From positions 43,262,101-43,326,100 of the forward strand of contig CM069872.1 in assembly GCA_036172665.1 (NCBI GenBank): a stretch of DNA of 64,000 nt. Direction: 5' to 3'. The notes under the pieces were generated by a model. The model made no database searches. It was not told the DNA's origin and was given only the letters and a program-made list of their open reading frames with translations. Both the position numbers and the translations under genes were made by a program. This document shows positions 34,540 to 45,249 of this stretch, in pieces (positions within the stretch are counted from its first letter, which is position 1; every line of letters begins with the position of its first letter). The stretch is from Prosopocoilus inquinatus (lineage: Eukaryota; Arthropoda; Insecta; Coleoptera; Lucanidae).

Positions 34540-35105
34540 TTTAAATAAAATAATTAATATACGATATCAGTATTTATTATTACGAAACGCTGCGCTGAAA
34601 ATCGAGTGCGGTATCGGTGGGCGTATTCATACCGAGAGGAAGGCGAACTTGACCGTCCTATCTTCTGGCACATTTCAGTAGTTCCATACAAGTGGTCCAT
34701 CCGAAATTTTTTGGCTGATACGGTAGCCACCAAAAATGCCCGCAGAAGGTAGCATTTCGTGCACTTATACTGAGGTTCGTTTATTTGCACACAGTAAAAT
34801 AACACCCTGTGCATAACGTTTAAGTAAGTTTAAGTTTAAATAAAATAATTAATAAACGATGTCAGTGATTATTATTACGACACGTTGAGTTGAAGATCGA
34901 GTGCGGTATCGGTGGATGTGTTCATACCGAGAAGAAGGCGAAGTTGACCTTGCTATCTTTCTCGGACATTTCAGCAGTTCCAAACAAGCGGTACGACCGA
35001 ATTTTTTTGGCAATGATATGGTAGCCACCAAAAAATACCCGCAGAAGGTAGCATTTCGTGTACTCATACTGAGGCTTCTTTTTTTTATTTGCACATAATA
35101 AAAAA
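34540..35105. repeat. Diverged tandem duplication, about 290-bp unit
   Basis: Two copies (about 34540-34810 and 34835-35100) share ATCGAGTGCGGTATCGGTGG, TTCATACCGAGA and CGCAGAAGGTAGCATTTCGT. Divergence is roughly 20 percent with indels. Minus-strand frames in both copies are related but short and differently broken. Confidence 0.7.
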
Positions 35106-35337
35106 ATAGCCTGTATAATAGAATAGAAGAAAAACTTTTGCCGCCACCACTGAAAATTAAGGGATCTCAGCCCCATACACATTTGGTGAAAGGGAAATAT
35201 CCTTATTTATTTGTGTAACGTGTGTCCCAATCCAATAGTGTTGTAATCTAGAATCTAGACCATTAAAACGTATGCCGAATTTTTATCCCTAACTACTATG
35301 GTGGACCAAGTAAATTCAAAGGCTCTTCGTTTTTTTG

Positions 35338-35825
35338 CATAATTTGAATAGCAGAATAGTGAATAAAATTAATTATTCAAATTAAAATTCGAAGTACGGT
35401 TTACAGTCATAGGCGATTAGATTAATAAGACTGCTGAGACCCACGTTATATTATTCGCTGTCGGAGGATATGAGATCTTAAACTCTGAAGCTGTACATAC
35501 AACGCGAAGTAATTACACCAAGAAAACCAACATAGGAGAACTAGGGCAAGGTTAATAATCAAATGATTTAGCAAACACCACTGCAACAGGCAAAATTTGA
35601 ATAGTTGAATAGTGAATAATTAAATATTCAAATTAAAATTCGAGGTAAGATTTACAGTCATAGGCTATTATATTAATAAGACACACGTTACATTATTCGT
35701 TGTCGGAGGATCTGAGTTCTTAGACCCTGAAGCTGTGCAACGTGAAGTAATTACACCAAAAAAAAAAAAAACAAAATAAGAGAACTAGGGCAAGGTTAAC
35801 AATCAAATAATTTAGCAAACGGGCC
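35338..35825. repeat. Tandem duplication, about 245-bp unit
   Basis: Copies at about 35338-35584 and 35589-35822 share ATTCAAATTAAAATTCGA, TTTACAGTCATAGGC and GAGAACTAGGGCAAGGTTAA. Confidence 0.7.
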
Positions 35826-36159
35826 AAATAAAGGAATTATGTTCAGGGGAATTTATGGGGGACGTAAAAGAAAAACAATCCTCTGCAGGATTTAGCCCAG
35901 AGAACAAAAACATCCAAGCGACAAGTGCATGATAATATTGCGGAACAAAAAAAATCCTGTTTCCAAAAGAGATTCGACGAACGTTAACATTTTTGAATGT
36001 TTTTATCTGGATTGCGGAAGCTCTTATTTATTTACATTTATACTTCCTGCATCAAGTCTCTTGCAGCAAGTCTTCCGGGAAATGGCACCATCTAACTAGC
36101 TTCCCTTTTGGTCCTATTTAATGGAAGGTTTTAATGCCTCGAGAAAAATATTAACAACA

Positions 36160-37140
36160 TATTAAGAAAATCACTGAAGCACCAAAATTATGGATGAAGA
36201 AGTCTCCCGATAACCAAAGAAGTGTTTCATGGTACTTAAGAATATCTGTGTAACATTGTAAATGAGAAAAAGAAAAGTCAAAGGAAACTGAGAAAGTGAA
36301 ACGTCTAAGAAAATCAGAGAAGTTTCAAGGAAAGAAAGTTTTAATAAGAAAACGGCTAGAAGTACACACAATATTGTAAGAAAACAGTTGGCAACACCGA
36401 CCAACTAGGAAGGAGCGGAAGTTGGAGAGAGGGAGAGAAGAGGTAGAGATGGCAGGGATGGTTGGTGTTAATGGTGTTACACTGGTGTTAATTATTGGCG
36501 TTACTGAAATATATCTTTCAAATGAAGTGTAAGTAGTTAGTTTGGCCGGCAAAGTTCGAGGAGGAGGAGAAGAACTTTACAATATATTTTTTGAATTCAG
36601 ACAAAATAGATCGCTTACTGATCGCCACTGAGAAGAAAGAATGGAAGAAAAAGAATAAGAAAGGAAGAAGAAGAATTAGAAAGAAAAACAATGAGAAGAA
36701 TATGAGAATCGAAAAACTGGAAAAATAAAAAAAGAGGATCGAGATAAAGTTCTGGAAGACACCGCAGAGAAAATGCAATACACGGTCAGAGGAAAAGTGC
36801 TTCAAAGGTCACCGTAGTAACCCAAATTTTCTATTCTTCAGCGGGTAGTATTGGTCAATTCTAGCTGGCTAGAACGCTTCAAGAATGGCTTCTTACGAGG
36901 ATGTTTATTTCGGCCTATCTAGATGGCTGGCTACTTGACTTAAGGGATTCCAATGTTTTTCGTGGTGTTTTTTCTTCTGAGCTTCTTTTCTGCTGATGAG
37001 ATATTAATTAGGACCGATTCAGTTAAATCAGAGGATGCTTGAAAACGTCACTGCAATCTGGCCGACTTGCAGTTAGCTTTAAAGTATGCGTAGTGCGTAG
37101 ATACGTTAATTGTATCTGGATTGACCGCTTTGTGCGTTAT
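36160..37140. other. Intergenic, strongly purine-rich plus strand
   Basis: Between about 36170 and 36790 the plus strand is rich in A and G (runs such as AAGAAGAAGAATTAGAAAG). No gene is seen; minus-strand frames here are low-complexity Phe/Leu/Ser shadows. Confidence 0.45.
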
Positions 37141-37142
37141 AC

Positions 37143-37150
37143 TATATAAG
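37143..37150 (+). promoter_or_regulatory. TATA box upstream of a micro-ORF
   Basis: TATATAAG, 52 bp before the ATG at 37202, which leaves room for a start site near 37173 and a 5' leader of about 30 nt. Confidence 0.35.
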
Positions 37151-37201
37151 ACAGCAATTGTTATTCGTTATTTTTTACACTTTTTAAATTCGGACCGCGC
37201 G

Positions 37202-37297
37202 ATGTCGCGACTTAAACTGTACGTTGTTATCCTTTTTCTGTTCCTTCTCTTTTACGTATTGTTTCATTTTCGCAAAAGAAGTTTCGTGTCCGACTAA
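37202..37297 (+). CDS. Putative 31-aa single-pass transmembrane micropeptide
   Basis: The ORF starts ATG TCG CGA and encodes 31 residues. A short basic N-terminus MSRLK comes first, then about 18 hydrophobic residues (YVVILFLFLLFYVLFHF) that should span a membrane. The basic RKR and a short tail SFVSD end it. Size and layout resemble known insect micropeptides of the sarcoplasmic reticulum, but no sequence motif proves kinship. It is preceded by a well-placed TATA box. In T-rich DNA a hydrophobic ORF can arise by chance, because T-rich codons encode Phe, Leu and Val. Confidence 0.35.
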   Translation: MSRLKLYVVILFLFLLFYVLFHFRKRSFVSD

Positions 37298-40200
37298 GAA
37301 AATCTTTATTTTAGGGCAGGAAATTACAATGTAACAAATTTTACAATTGACAGTAATCAATATTTTTTATTGGTTGCTATCCACTGACGTAATAGCCACC
37401 GACATTACGGGATTACGTCTCCGCTGGTAATGTTCGTTACACTATAGTTTAATATTATTTTCATTTCAACTTTTCACTTGTAATACTGTGTCTATTTTTA
37501 ATCGTTTTAGATGTGACATTCTCTCTTTCTAATTTTTAATTTTTCTTATCGCTTCAACTATTTTTTTTTAAATTTGATCTGCTTTCCGTTCTTTAATTGC
37601 ACATGATAATTTTCGACTACTTTGATTCTATTAAATGCTATTTTATTTTTCTCCGTCTTATTTTGAATAACCGCCTTTATATTTTATACTTGCTTACTTT
37701 TAATATTTTTACTAATTGTGGTTTTCTCTATTTCTTAAATGTTTGGTGATCTAGCATACATTTTCTTAATGATTTCTTGTTTTTATCTAAATTCTTCTTT
37801 CGTTGAACTACGTGTTCTTTAATAAAATCGCTAAAGCTAAAATCGACGTAGGGTTTCAAGATTTCAAACTTTACGTATTAAACTAAGACTAACCTAAACT
37901 TAAACTTGAAATTAAACTAAACTTTTTCTCTTTATTGTCTGTAATCTTTTAGGTAAAAGCTCAAAGTATTGCTCCGAATTATACAGGCTTAAATGTTTTC
38001 CACTCTTCCTTTTGCTTAGTGTATTTCTGGTGTTAAACTTTGACAATTTTTTTTCTGTACTGTCTTTCTGTTTGATTTTAAATTATCTGTGATTATTATA
38101 TCTTGATACTTTCCCTGTAATTAGCGTTTCTGTCAACACTTTTATTTTTCCTTTTTTTATCTTTCTCTTTTTGCTTTCGTATTTTTATTCATATCTTGCG
38201 CAAGTAACAGCCAACAATACTTCAACTTGTTTTTACGTTTTTTACGTACTTTTCCGTTTGTTTACTCAGTAAAAAAATAATAATCTAACATTAACCGCTT
38301 CTTCTGTGTGTGAGTGTGTCGTTATGGTTAAACTTTGTGTGTGCTACAATTAAAAGATCTTTGTAATGATTTCTTAAGCATTTCTTAATCTCTATATTTT
38401 GGTTTCCAACTCAGCCATTCAGATTTTTTGTAATTAATATACATAAGTATTTTGTTAAATTTATTTCCTTTTTTTCTCTTATGATTCGTTTTCATTTTCC
38501 TCATACGCTTTTGCTACAGTTTCAATTTCTTCTTTCATTAAACTGTTCTTATATTTACTACACTTTTCAACATTTTTTTCTTTTCTTTTATAATACCTTC
38601 GTATCTGCTTGGTTTTGGAATTAAACTTAATTTTCTTTCTGTTTTTTCTTTCTCATATATTTTCGTTTAGAATAACCAAAAATCTCTATGAATTTTCATT
38701 ATACTCTTCCCTTTAAATATTTAATGCAGAAGTTGTGTTTCCATTACCTCTTCGTGTTAAAACCGTACTTTATTATGAGCCATTATATCAATGGGTTCAT
38801 CTCATTAATTCCTAGTATTCCTGGGTTATGATTCATATTCTTTTTGGTTCTCTGTTTCTTGCTCATTACATTTCACACATCGTACGCTCTAAATTTCTAA
38901 AGTACGTCTTTGCAAAATTCTGTAATATTATTGTTATTTTTTTCCATTTTCGTAACAAAATTTTTAAATTATGCAGCAATTTTACAATATATTTTTCGAT
39001 GTGTGCATACCCTCGGTGAACCAATTTATTCCCTTCACGCACCTAAAATACCTAATTTGCGTTTAATTACCGGCAGGTTGTGATAAATGGAGATCGGTCC
39101 GTTATGCTTGTTAAAACAATGCCTCCGGGAGGGCCAGTTCGCTGATCCTGAAATTATTTTCTCGTGTAGGTATATATTCAGGTCTGTATACAATAACATA
39201 ATTATTTAAAACATTTCGGAGGAATCTATTTAATTAGATCAACCACAGAACTGCTTGGTTTAAATATTCAAGTGGAAACACTTTTGGAACAAATTCAATA
39301 TTATGAATTGGCCCCGCTTGACAGTATGCAAGATTTGATGTACATCAAATCTTGTACAAAGCGACAGAGATCGATTCAGCCAATGAATGACACTTCACTA
39401 AGGCTGTCTATCTCTTTGGCTGCGTCTAAGATGTTCGTACGTGTTACACGGCCTTTACCCATGTAATTAAATTAAAATTTCCACAATATTTTAATAAAAA
39501 TTCATAGATGCGAGTTCTATTAGGTCAAGCAAATGGGATATCGTTATTTATGTGTCAGGGTATTAAAACAAAACTGTAGGGGTACTGAAAGTCGAGAAAT
39601 GTGAAATGTATTACACCAAATTTGTCGCCTAATTTTATTTTAGTTCATTCCACGATATGCAATCTGCTCGCTAATTTGCATTTATGATTAAGTACTTGTG
39701 GACCTGACAAGTCGTTGAAGACTGTCACGTCATTAACTCATCAAATTTGTTATCTGGGGGAACGCTTTAACTTCTGTGTTAAAAAAAACAGCATGAATAT
39801 TCATTTCTATAACAAAATACACAATTTTAACATTAGGGTTCAGTAGATTTTCACAACAAATTTATAGTAATCTTTTCCTGTTGAATATTGCGTCATACGA
39901 AAATTCTTCGAAATTTTTATACATATTTAGACGGAAGAAATAATACATGCATTGAAAAGTACAACCGACATTATTTATTTAATTGGTCCTCTTAAAGAAA
40001 AAAATTGCTCTTTTTAGAATTTTGGGAAAGGGTTATGAATGTACAGTAGATAGATAACCTTTTTTTATATAGCTTTTCTTTCTCCGGATTCCGGTTTGGC
40101 TGGGGGGTTCTAATTTGGGCTCTTCATTTCACAAGTCGTACCGAAGATTTGACTCTGAATATAAATTTTGAACTTTTCATTCAACAAAAAGATGAATTGA

Positions 40201-40308
40201 GTATTAGTTGGGAGAATTAATCGTCTGCTCTGACGTCTCAACCAACATTTTTGAAAAGAAACTGCGGTGTTTCAGCGAACATTGTCAAAAATTTCGTTCC
40301 CTTGGAGG
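37298..40308. other. Intergenic, strongly T-rich plus strand to about 38.8 kb
   Basis: The plus strand is pyrimidine-rich from about 37440 to 38760, as in introns transcribed rightwards. No exon was recognised; ORFs are short and low-complexity. A GATTTGATGTACATCAAATC palindrome lies at about 39332-39351. Confidence 0.45.
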
Positions 40309-41098
40309 TAGTGTTGGGTCATTCGTGAATGAGTCGCTCACGAGAGCTAACTCTTTCAAATGAAAGGCCATTCACTCACTCTTCAAAAATGAATGATCAC
40401 TCATGAATGGTATACACAAATGTGTCATGAATTATGAATGACTTATTCACGAGTGAATGATGAATGACACATTCAATATTCACAAGTGAATGGTGAATGA
40501 TACTTTCACTATTCACGAGTAAATGGTGAATGACACTCTTAAATAAATAAATATTTTATACATAACTTATTTTTATAAGTTTTTAGATACATTGTTTAAT
40601 AAAACTGAATGCAAGGATTATAACAAATAAATAAAAATTAGATTCTTTTTATAAAGTGTACAAAGTACATGTACAATCTACAAATTCTCATGAAGAAATA
40701 TGATTTATTGCACTTTCTTTCCCGAAAGACCATGATCATCAAGATGATTCGCGTTCACTGACTCTCTCAATTGAATGGTCATTCATACACAAATGAGTCA
40801 TTTGTGTATCGAGATTTGATCATTCAATCGACCGAGCCAGCTCTGGTGAACACAAATGATCATTTACTCAAAAGAGCTGGCCCTCGTGCATTATGATGAA
40901 TGATCATTCACTCGAAGGAGCCTGCTATTGCTATCGTAATGGTGAATGAGTCAGCTCTCGTGACCGATGAATGGTGAGTCGAATGGGGAATGAGCTCACT
41001 GGGGAAATGAACGATCATTCATGAACGACCATTCATGAATGACTCTTTCCGGTGAATGGTGAATGACTTCACCAAAATGAATGTTTTTTCCATCACTA
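40309..41098. mobile_element. Non-autonomous hAT-type element filled with ATGAATG repeats
   Basis: TAGTGTTGGGTCATTC at the left and the inverted TAGTGATGGAAAAAACATTC at the right. An 8-bp duplication with one mismatch flanks it (CTTGGAGG at 40301, CCTGGAGG at 41099). The interior is largely degenerate repeats of ATTCATGAATGA/GAATGGTGAATGA around an AT-rich middle. No transposase was found. Confidence 0.75.
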
Positions 41099-41802
41099 CC
41101 TGGAGGTCGCAAAACCAGGATTTTGATCTCTTATTACAAGGGAAAAGAATTCGGCCCACTTAGTTTTGGACGCTTTTTACGTGGACTGTACTATTTGTTC
41201 ATTCCGCGACTTCTACGCATCTAAGACCCGTATTATAAACGCAAGTTAAATTTACTCCACAGTTTAAACAGTTGTAAAAACAATGGTTACTAAGGCATTA
41301 AACTGTATAGTAAGTTTATTTTACGTATATAATACCGCACCTAACTGTTATTGAATGAGAGGGCAAGGAGTACAGTGTGATCGCGGTATAAGTGGGCCGA
41401 GTTCTCTTGCTTGCTTATTACATCAAAACCAACCCGAGATCTAGTGCAACCTAAGGTATCTCTTTTAAACTTTTTTTCTTCGCACACGGAAAGTATGGCA
41501 ATTTCCCATAGGTCAGACACGTGAAAATTTACTACGCACATTGCGAAATTTAATCTGACAGGATGTCGAGTCTCTCGCCTCTTTTAAAATCGCTATTCGA
41601 ATTTACTTATAAGACGAAAAAAACGGGTTCGGAAGATTATTTAATCCGGAAAGAAAATAATTTAGGGCTGGAATTCCGGCTTTTTAAGAGTAGTCATTAA
41701 TCCTGCAGAGAAATCCCCTATATACATTTTGGAGGCTCATAAAGTGTATCGTACATTCGGAGGCTTTTCGCTGCCGAATCCCACTAGTCCCACTTCTCCT
41801 AA

Positions 41803-41977
41803 AGGCGCGTTTCCACGAAGCCAGTAAACAGGCCAGTAGCTGGAGTCATATGACTGCACTCCTTGTCAGAGCATTTTTCAATTAAACTAGACCGTCACTG
41901 GGTGTTTACACGGAGTTAGTAACAGGAGTCCAGCTACAGGACTCTAGCTACTGGCATGTTTACTGACCGCCGCTCCT
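41803..41977. mobile_element. MITE of the AGGCGCGTTTC family
   Basis: It follows TAA. The left end is AGGCGCGTTTCCACGAAGCC. The inner arms CAGTAAACAGGCCAGTAGC and GCTACTGGCATGTTTACTG are inverted. It directly abuts the next element. Confidence 0.6.
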
Positions 41978-41980
41978 TAA

Positions 41981-42090
41981 AGGCGTGTTTCTACGAGGCT
42001 AACAGCACGAAGCCACTCAATCCAGTCAATGGAGTGGAATCACAGGACTCCAGCTACTGTCCTGTTTAGTGGCCTCGTAGAAATGCGCCT
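41981..42090. mobile_element. MITE, 110 bp, TAA duplication
   Basis: TAA at 41978-41980 and 42091-42093. The ends AGGCGTGTTTCTACGAGGC and GCCTCGTAGAAATGCGCCT are inverted. Confidence 0.75.
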
Positions 42091-42093
42091 TAA

Positions 42094-42345
42094 GGAATGA
42101 ACATGCCGAAGATGCCACGCTGTTCACCCTCGATGTTTAGGTCGCGCTCGATAGCTCGATATAAAACAAACGCATAGATTTAAATAAAATCGTGCATGTC
42201 GAAGATGCGCGCTACCATTCATCTTCGATGTGCACGGTTCCATTTAAAACTGTACGTTTGTTTTACATCGAGGTGATATCGCGGTATCGAGCGCGACTTA
42301 AACATCGAGGGTGAACAGCGAGGCATTTTCGGCATGTTCGTACCC
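42094..42345. mobile_element. Long palindrome (MITE), 252 bp, TTAA on both sides
   Basis: TTAA at 42090-42093 and 42346-42349. Arms of about 80 bp mirror each other (GAACATGCCGAAGATGCC with GGCATTTTCGGCATGTTC; CACCCTCGATGTTTA with TAAACATCGAGGGTG; TCGCGCTCGATA with TATCGAGCGCGA). Confidence 0.75.
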
Positions 42346-42834
42346 TTAAAGGTAGATAAATTGTACTCAATATTTGGTGCGTTGTATGTTGTTTACCACA
42401 GTTCCTTTAATTTTGGGTAAGTTTCTATATTTGAAGTTAGCTTCTACAGCTTTAAAGTCCAAGAACTTACGTTCTTCGACCACTCATTTTCTAAAGCCCT
42501 AATTTAAGAAAAGTTCGCCTTATACCCATATAATTACGTTGAAAATTGTTAGTTCATCAAGAATGACTTTTCCTTTCTCTTTATCTTATCGACATTGTTA
42601 GTTGCATTTATTTCTAGGGTCATTAATTATCCTTCTTTACTATATTTCACGTTTTATTACCATACAAAAGTATTCGTTTTATTGTAAATGCAAGAAAAAG
42701 AAATAATTTCAAGACAAAGCTTAAAAAAGCAACAAAAAAGGAGTGCGGAAATAAGAAGTCAACTGAAAGGAGTAAACCAAGTAAAACACCACAAGAAATA
42801 GAAGAAGTTGTGCAATAGAACAAATGGGAAAGTA

Positions 42835-44161
42835 CCGTGCCTTCAATTCAATTCCTCATTAAAGTAAGCTGTGATTGTTTTATGAAGTTGGCGACACAAT
42901 TCTAGAAAAAACAGTTGTCATTAACTGATTATAACATCAAATAAAAACACAATATTAAAGTTTAAAGTAGATGCTCAAAGTGCTCTCCTTCAGCTTGAAT
43001 ACATAAGCGTATTCTGCGTTTCATGTTTTCAAACCCGTTTGCTAAGTGTTCGGGGGTTATATAGCATACACATCTGTAATGCCCGCACGAAATTCTTCGA
43101 TTGTGTGACGTGTAGTTCTAAAAACTGTGTTTTTCATGTGCGGATAAATGAAGTAATCCATAATTGTGAGATCCGGAGACTTTGCAGGAATATTCACAAT
43201 CCGATTAGCGAAAAACTGCTGCAGGAAAGTCATTGTTTGATGAGCTGTGTGGGCAGTAGCATTGTCTTGCTGAAAAAACCCTTCTGTAAGTTCATCATCA
43301 CGTAGTTGATTAATGAAAGGTTCTAATAACTCATTTCGGTATCTTTCAGCAGTTACTGAGTCGTTAAAAAATATTGGTCCGATGATACGCCTTCTTAACA
43401 CTGCTAGCCACACAACCAATTTTTAATGGATGTAATGGAGTTTCCACAAATTCATGGGGATTTTCTGCTGATCATATTCTCATATTATGTTTATTTAAAT
43501 ACCCTGAGAGATGAAACCAGGCCTCATCGGAAAAGAAACACTTGTCAAGAATGTCGTCGTTGTTTAAGCTATCATGAAACCACTGACAATATTCTGTTCT
43601 TCTGTGAAAATCTACTGGTCCGAGTTCGTGGACTGCTTGAATGTTATATGGATAAACCTTTAAGTCTTTTTTAAGAATGGTGTGACATGTTCCCACTGAG
43701 AGCTGAACTTCTTGTGAAAGTTTCGCAATAGATTTCTTGGGAGAATGTTCCATTCGATCCCGAACATCTTCAATGCAGGCTGCAGTCCTTTTCTTAGCTG
43801 CTCCGCTCCCTGTTTTGCGACCAAGTGATCCTGTTTCACGAAATTTAAGAACACAAGCATGGATATGTTTAACTAGCTGTTCATAAGTAATAGCAAAATT
43901 AGGAAACTGCTGTCGAAACTTCTGTACACACTGATTAATTGAATAAATTGTCCATTTTCTATTCTACCGGTTTGAAAATAACTTTCAACAATAAATATTT
44001 TCTGCTGTAATTCTAACATTATGAATTAATTGAAAATACAAATTGTCAATTTGACATTTGCTTAATTAAATAATTGAACAGCTATCAGTGCTGCAAATCT
44101 TAGGAGAAAAATACAGTGAAATCATAGCCCACTTTAATGAGGAATTCAATTGAAGGCACGG
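42835..44161 (-). mobile_element. Tc1/mariner-type transposon, full length
   Basis: Flanked by TA (42833-42834 and 44162-44163). Termini of about 40 bp begin CCGTGCCTTCAATT on both sides in inverted orientation. The length of 1327 bp is typical of the superfamily. It carries one transposase frame on the minus strand, which is broken. Confidence 0.85.
43057..44019 (-). pseudogene. Broken Tc1/mariner-family transposase
   Basis: DDE transposase that would cut and paste the surrounding element. The start is MLELQQKIFIVESYF at 44019. An N-terminal helix-turn-helix region follows (CVLKFRETGSLGRKTGSG, KLSQEVQLSVGTCHTILKK). The catalytic blocks are FFSDEAWFHLSGYLN, FFQQDNATAHTA and SPDLTIMDYFIY, with about 35 residues between the last two acidic positions. 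Expected length is about 320-340 residues. At least three frameshifts break it: near 43930-43940, near 43660-43700 and near 43405-43420. The copy is dead, although its termini are intact. Confidence 0.85.
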
Positions 44162-44404
44162 TATATAGTTATAAAAAAGGTAGGAAACGATTTAAACTTC
44201 GTTCCTGCAAAGGGTGCAAGTAATAACGAAAGTATTTAATTTAATGTTCCATTTAGTGTTGTAGCATTTGTACATTTTATTTTATTTTTCTAACGCATAC
44301 TGTATAATTTGTTTGGCCAAGAAGGGCAAGGTCCAAACTGTGATAGTATCGTGATCAAAACACACGACACTTTTGTCTCGGCCTTGCTGAGGAACAATCT
44401 AATG

Positions 44405-44668
44405 TTGTTTAAGCTATCAAGAAACCACTGACAATATTCTGTTCTTTTATGAAAATCTACTGGCCCGAGTTCGTGGACTGCTTGAATCTTATATGGATAA
44501 AGCTTTAAGTCTTTTTTAAGAATGGTGTGACATGTTCCCACTGTAGCTGAACGTCTTGTGAAAGTTTCGCAATAGATTTCTTAGGAGAGTGTTCCATTCG
44601 ATCCCGAACATTTTCAATGCAGGCTGTAGTCCTTTTCTTAGCTGCTCCGCTCCCTGTTTTGCGACCAA
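44405..44668 (-). pseudogene. Transposase fragment between 20-bp direct repeats
   Basis: About 264 bp are roughly 95 percent identical to 43563-43829 of the neighbouring element (KKDLKLYPYKIQAVHELGPV; RKTGSGAAKKR). It has neither terminus. It is flanked by TGCTGAGGAACAATCTAATG at 44385-44404 and 44669-44688. Sequence differences show it came from another copy of the family. Confidence 0.75.
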
Positions 44669-45145
44669 GTGCTGAGGAACAATCTAATGAATCAGTGTTT
44701 GTAAAGTCGATCAATACGTTGTGCAACTATCTCAAGAAGCAATTGCTTCTTCATATAGTTTCGTAATTGATTCTATTCAAACTCCAAAGCAGAAATCTTC
44801 GTTGGATTAATCTAGCTGTTTCCGCGTTCACCTTGCAACGATTTAATCTGACATGCTTGTATTTCCTATCAAACAGTGCAATCTTAATTTAGAACTTCTT
44901 CGTAACGACGCTTTTTACTTTGACGTGCTTACTCGGTAACGAACGTCGTTTACCACCTATAAACAACGAAATCGCGTGCGTGCGAGCACGGCCTTAATAC
45001 GTTTCGACGTCAACTTGCGGTCTTCAGGCCGAGATTTACGCGGTGGCTAACGCGTGACGAAGAACGTTGCGGCTTAGGGGATGAATGGAAGCGATGCGTG
45101 TTCCAGAATGCCTCTTCTTATCTTCAAACGCGAGGTCGGTCGGTG

Positions 45146-45154
45146 TATATAAAA
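45146..45154 (+). promoter_or_regulatory. Candidate core promoter (TATATAAAA)
   Basis: The TATA box lies in a GC-richer island (about 44930-45240) unlike the AT-rich surroundings. A start site would fall near 45176 (GGTTAAGAAGATACACC). The following 120 bp are not a clear CDS. The downstream gene, if any, was not identified. Confidence 0.35.
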
Positions 45155-45249
45155 CATCCGAGATGTGCGTGCGGTTAAGAAGATACACCTTTACTCGACA
45201 TTACGTTTTAAGGCGTCAGTAAACATTTACGGACCAAGTTATGTCATTG

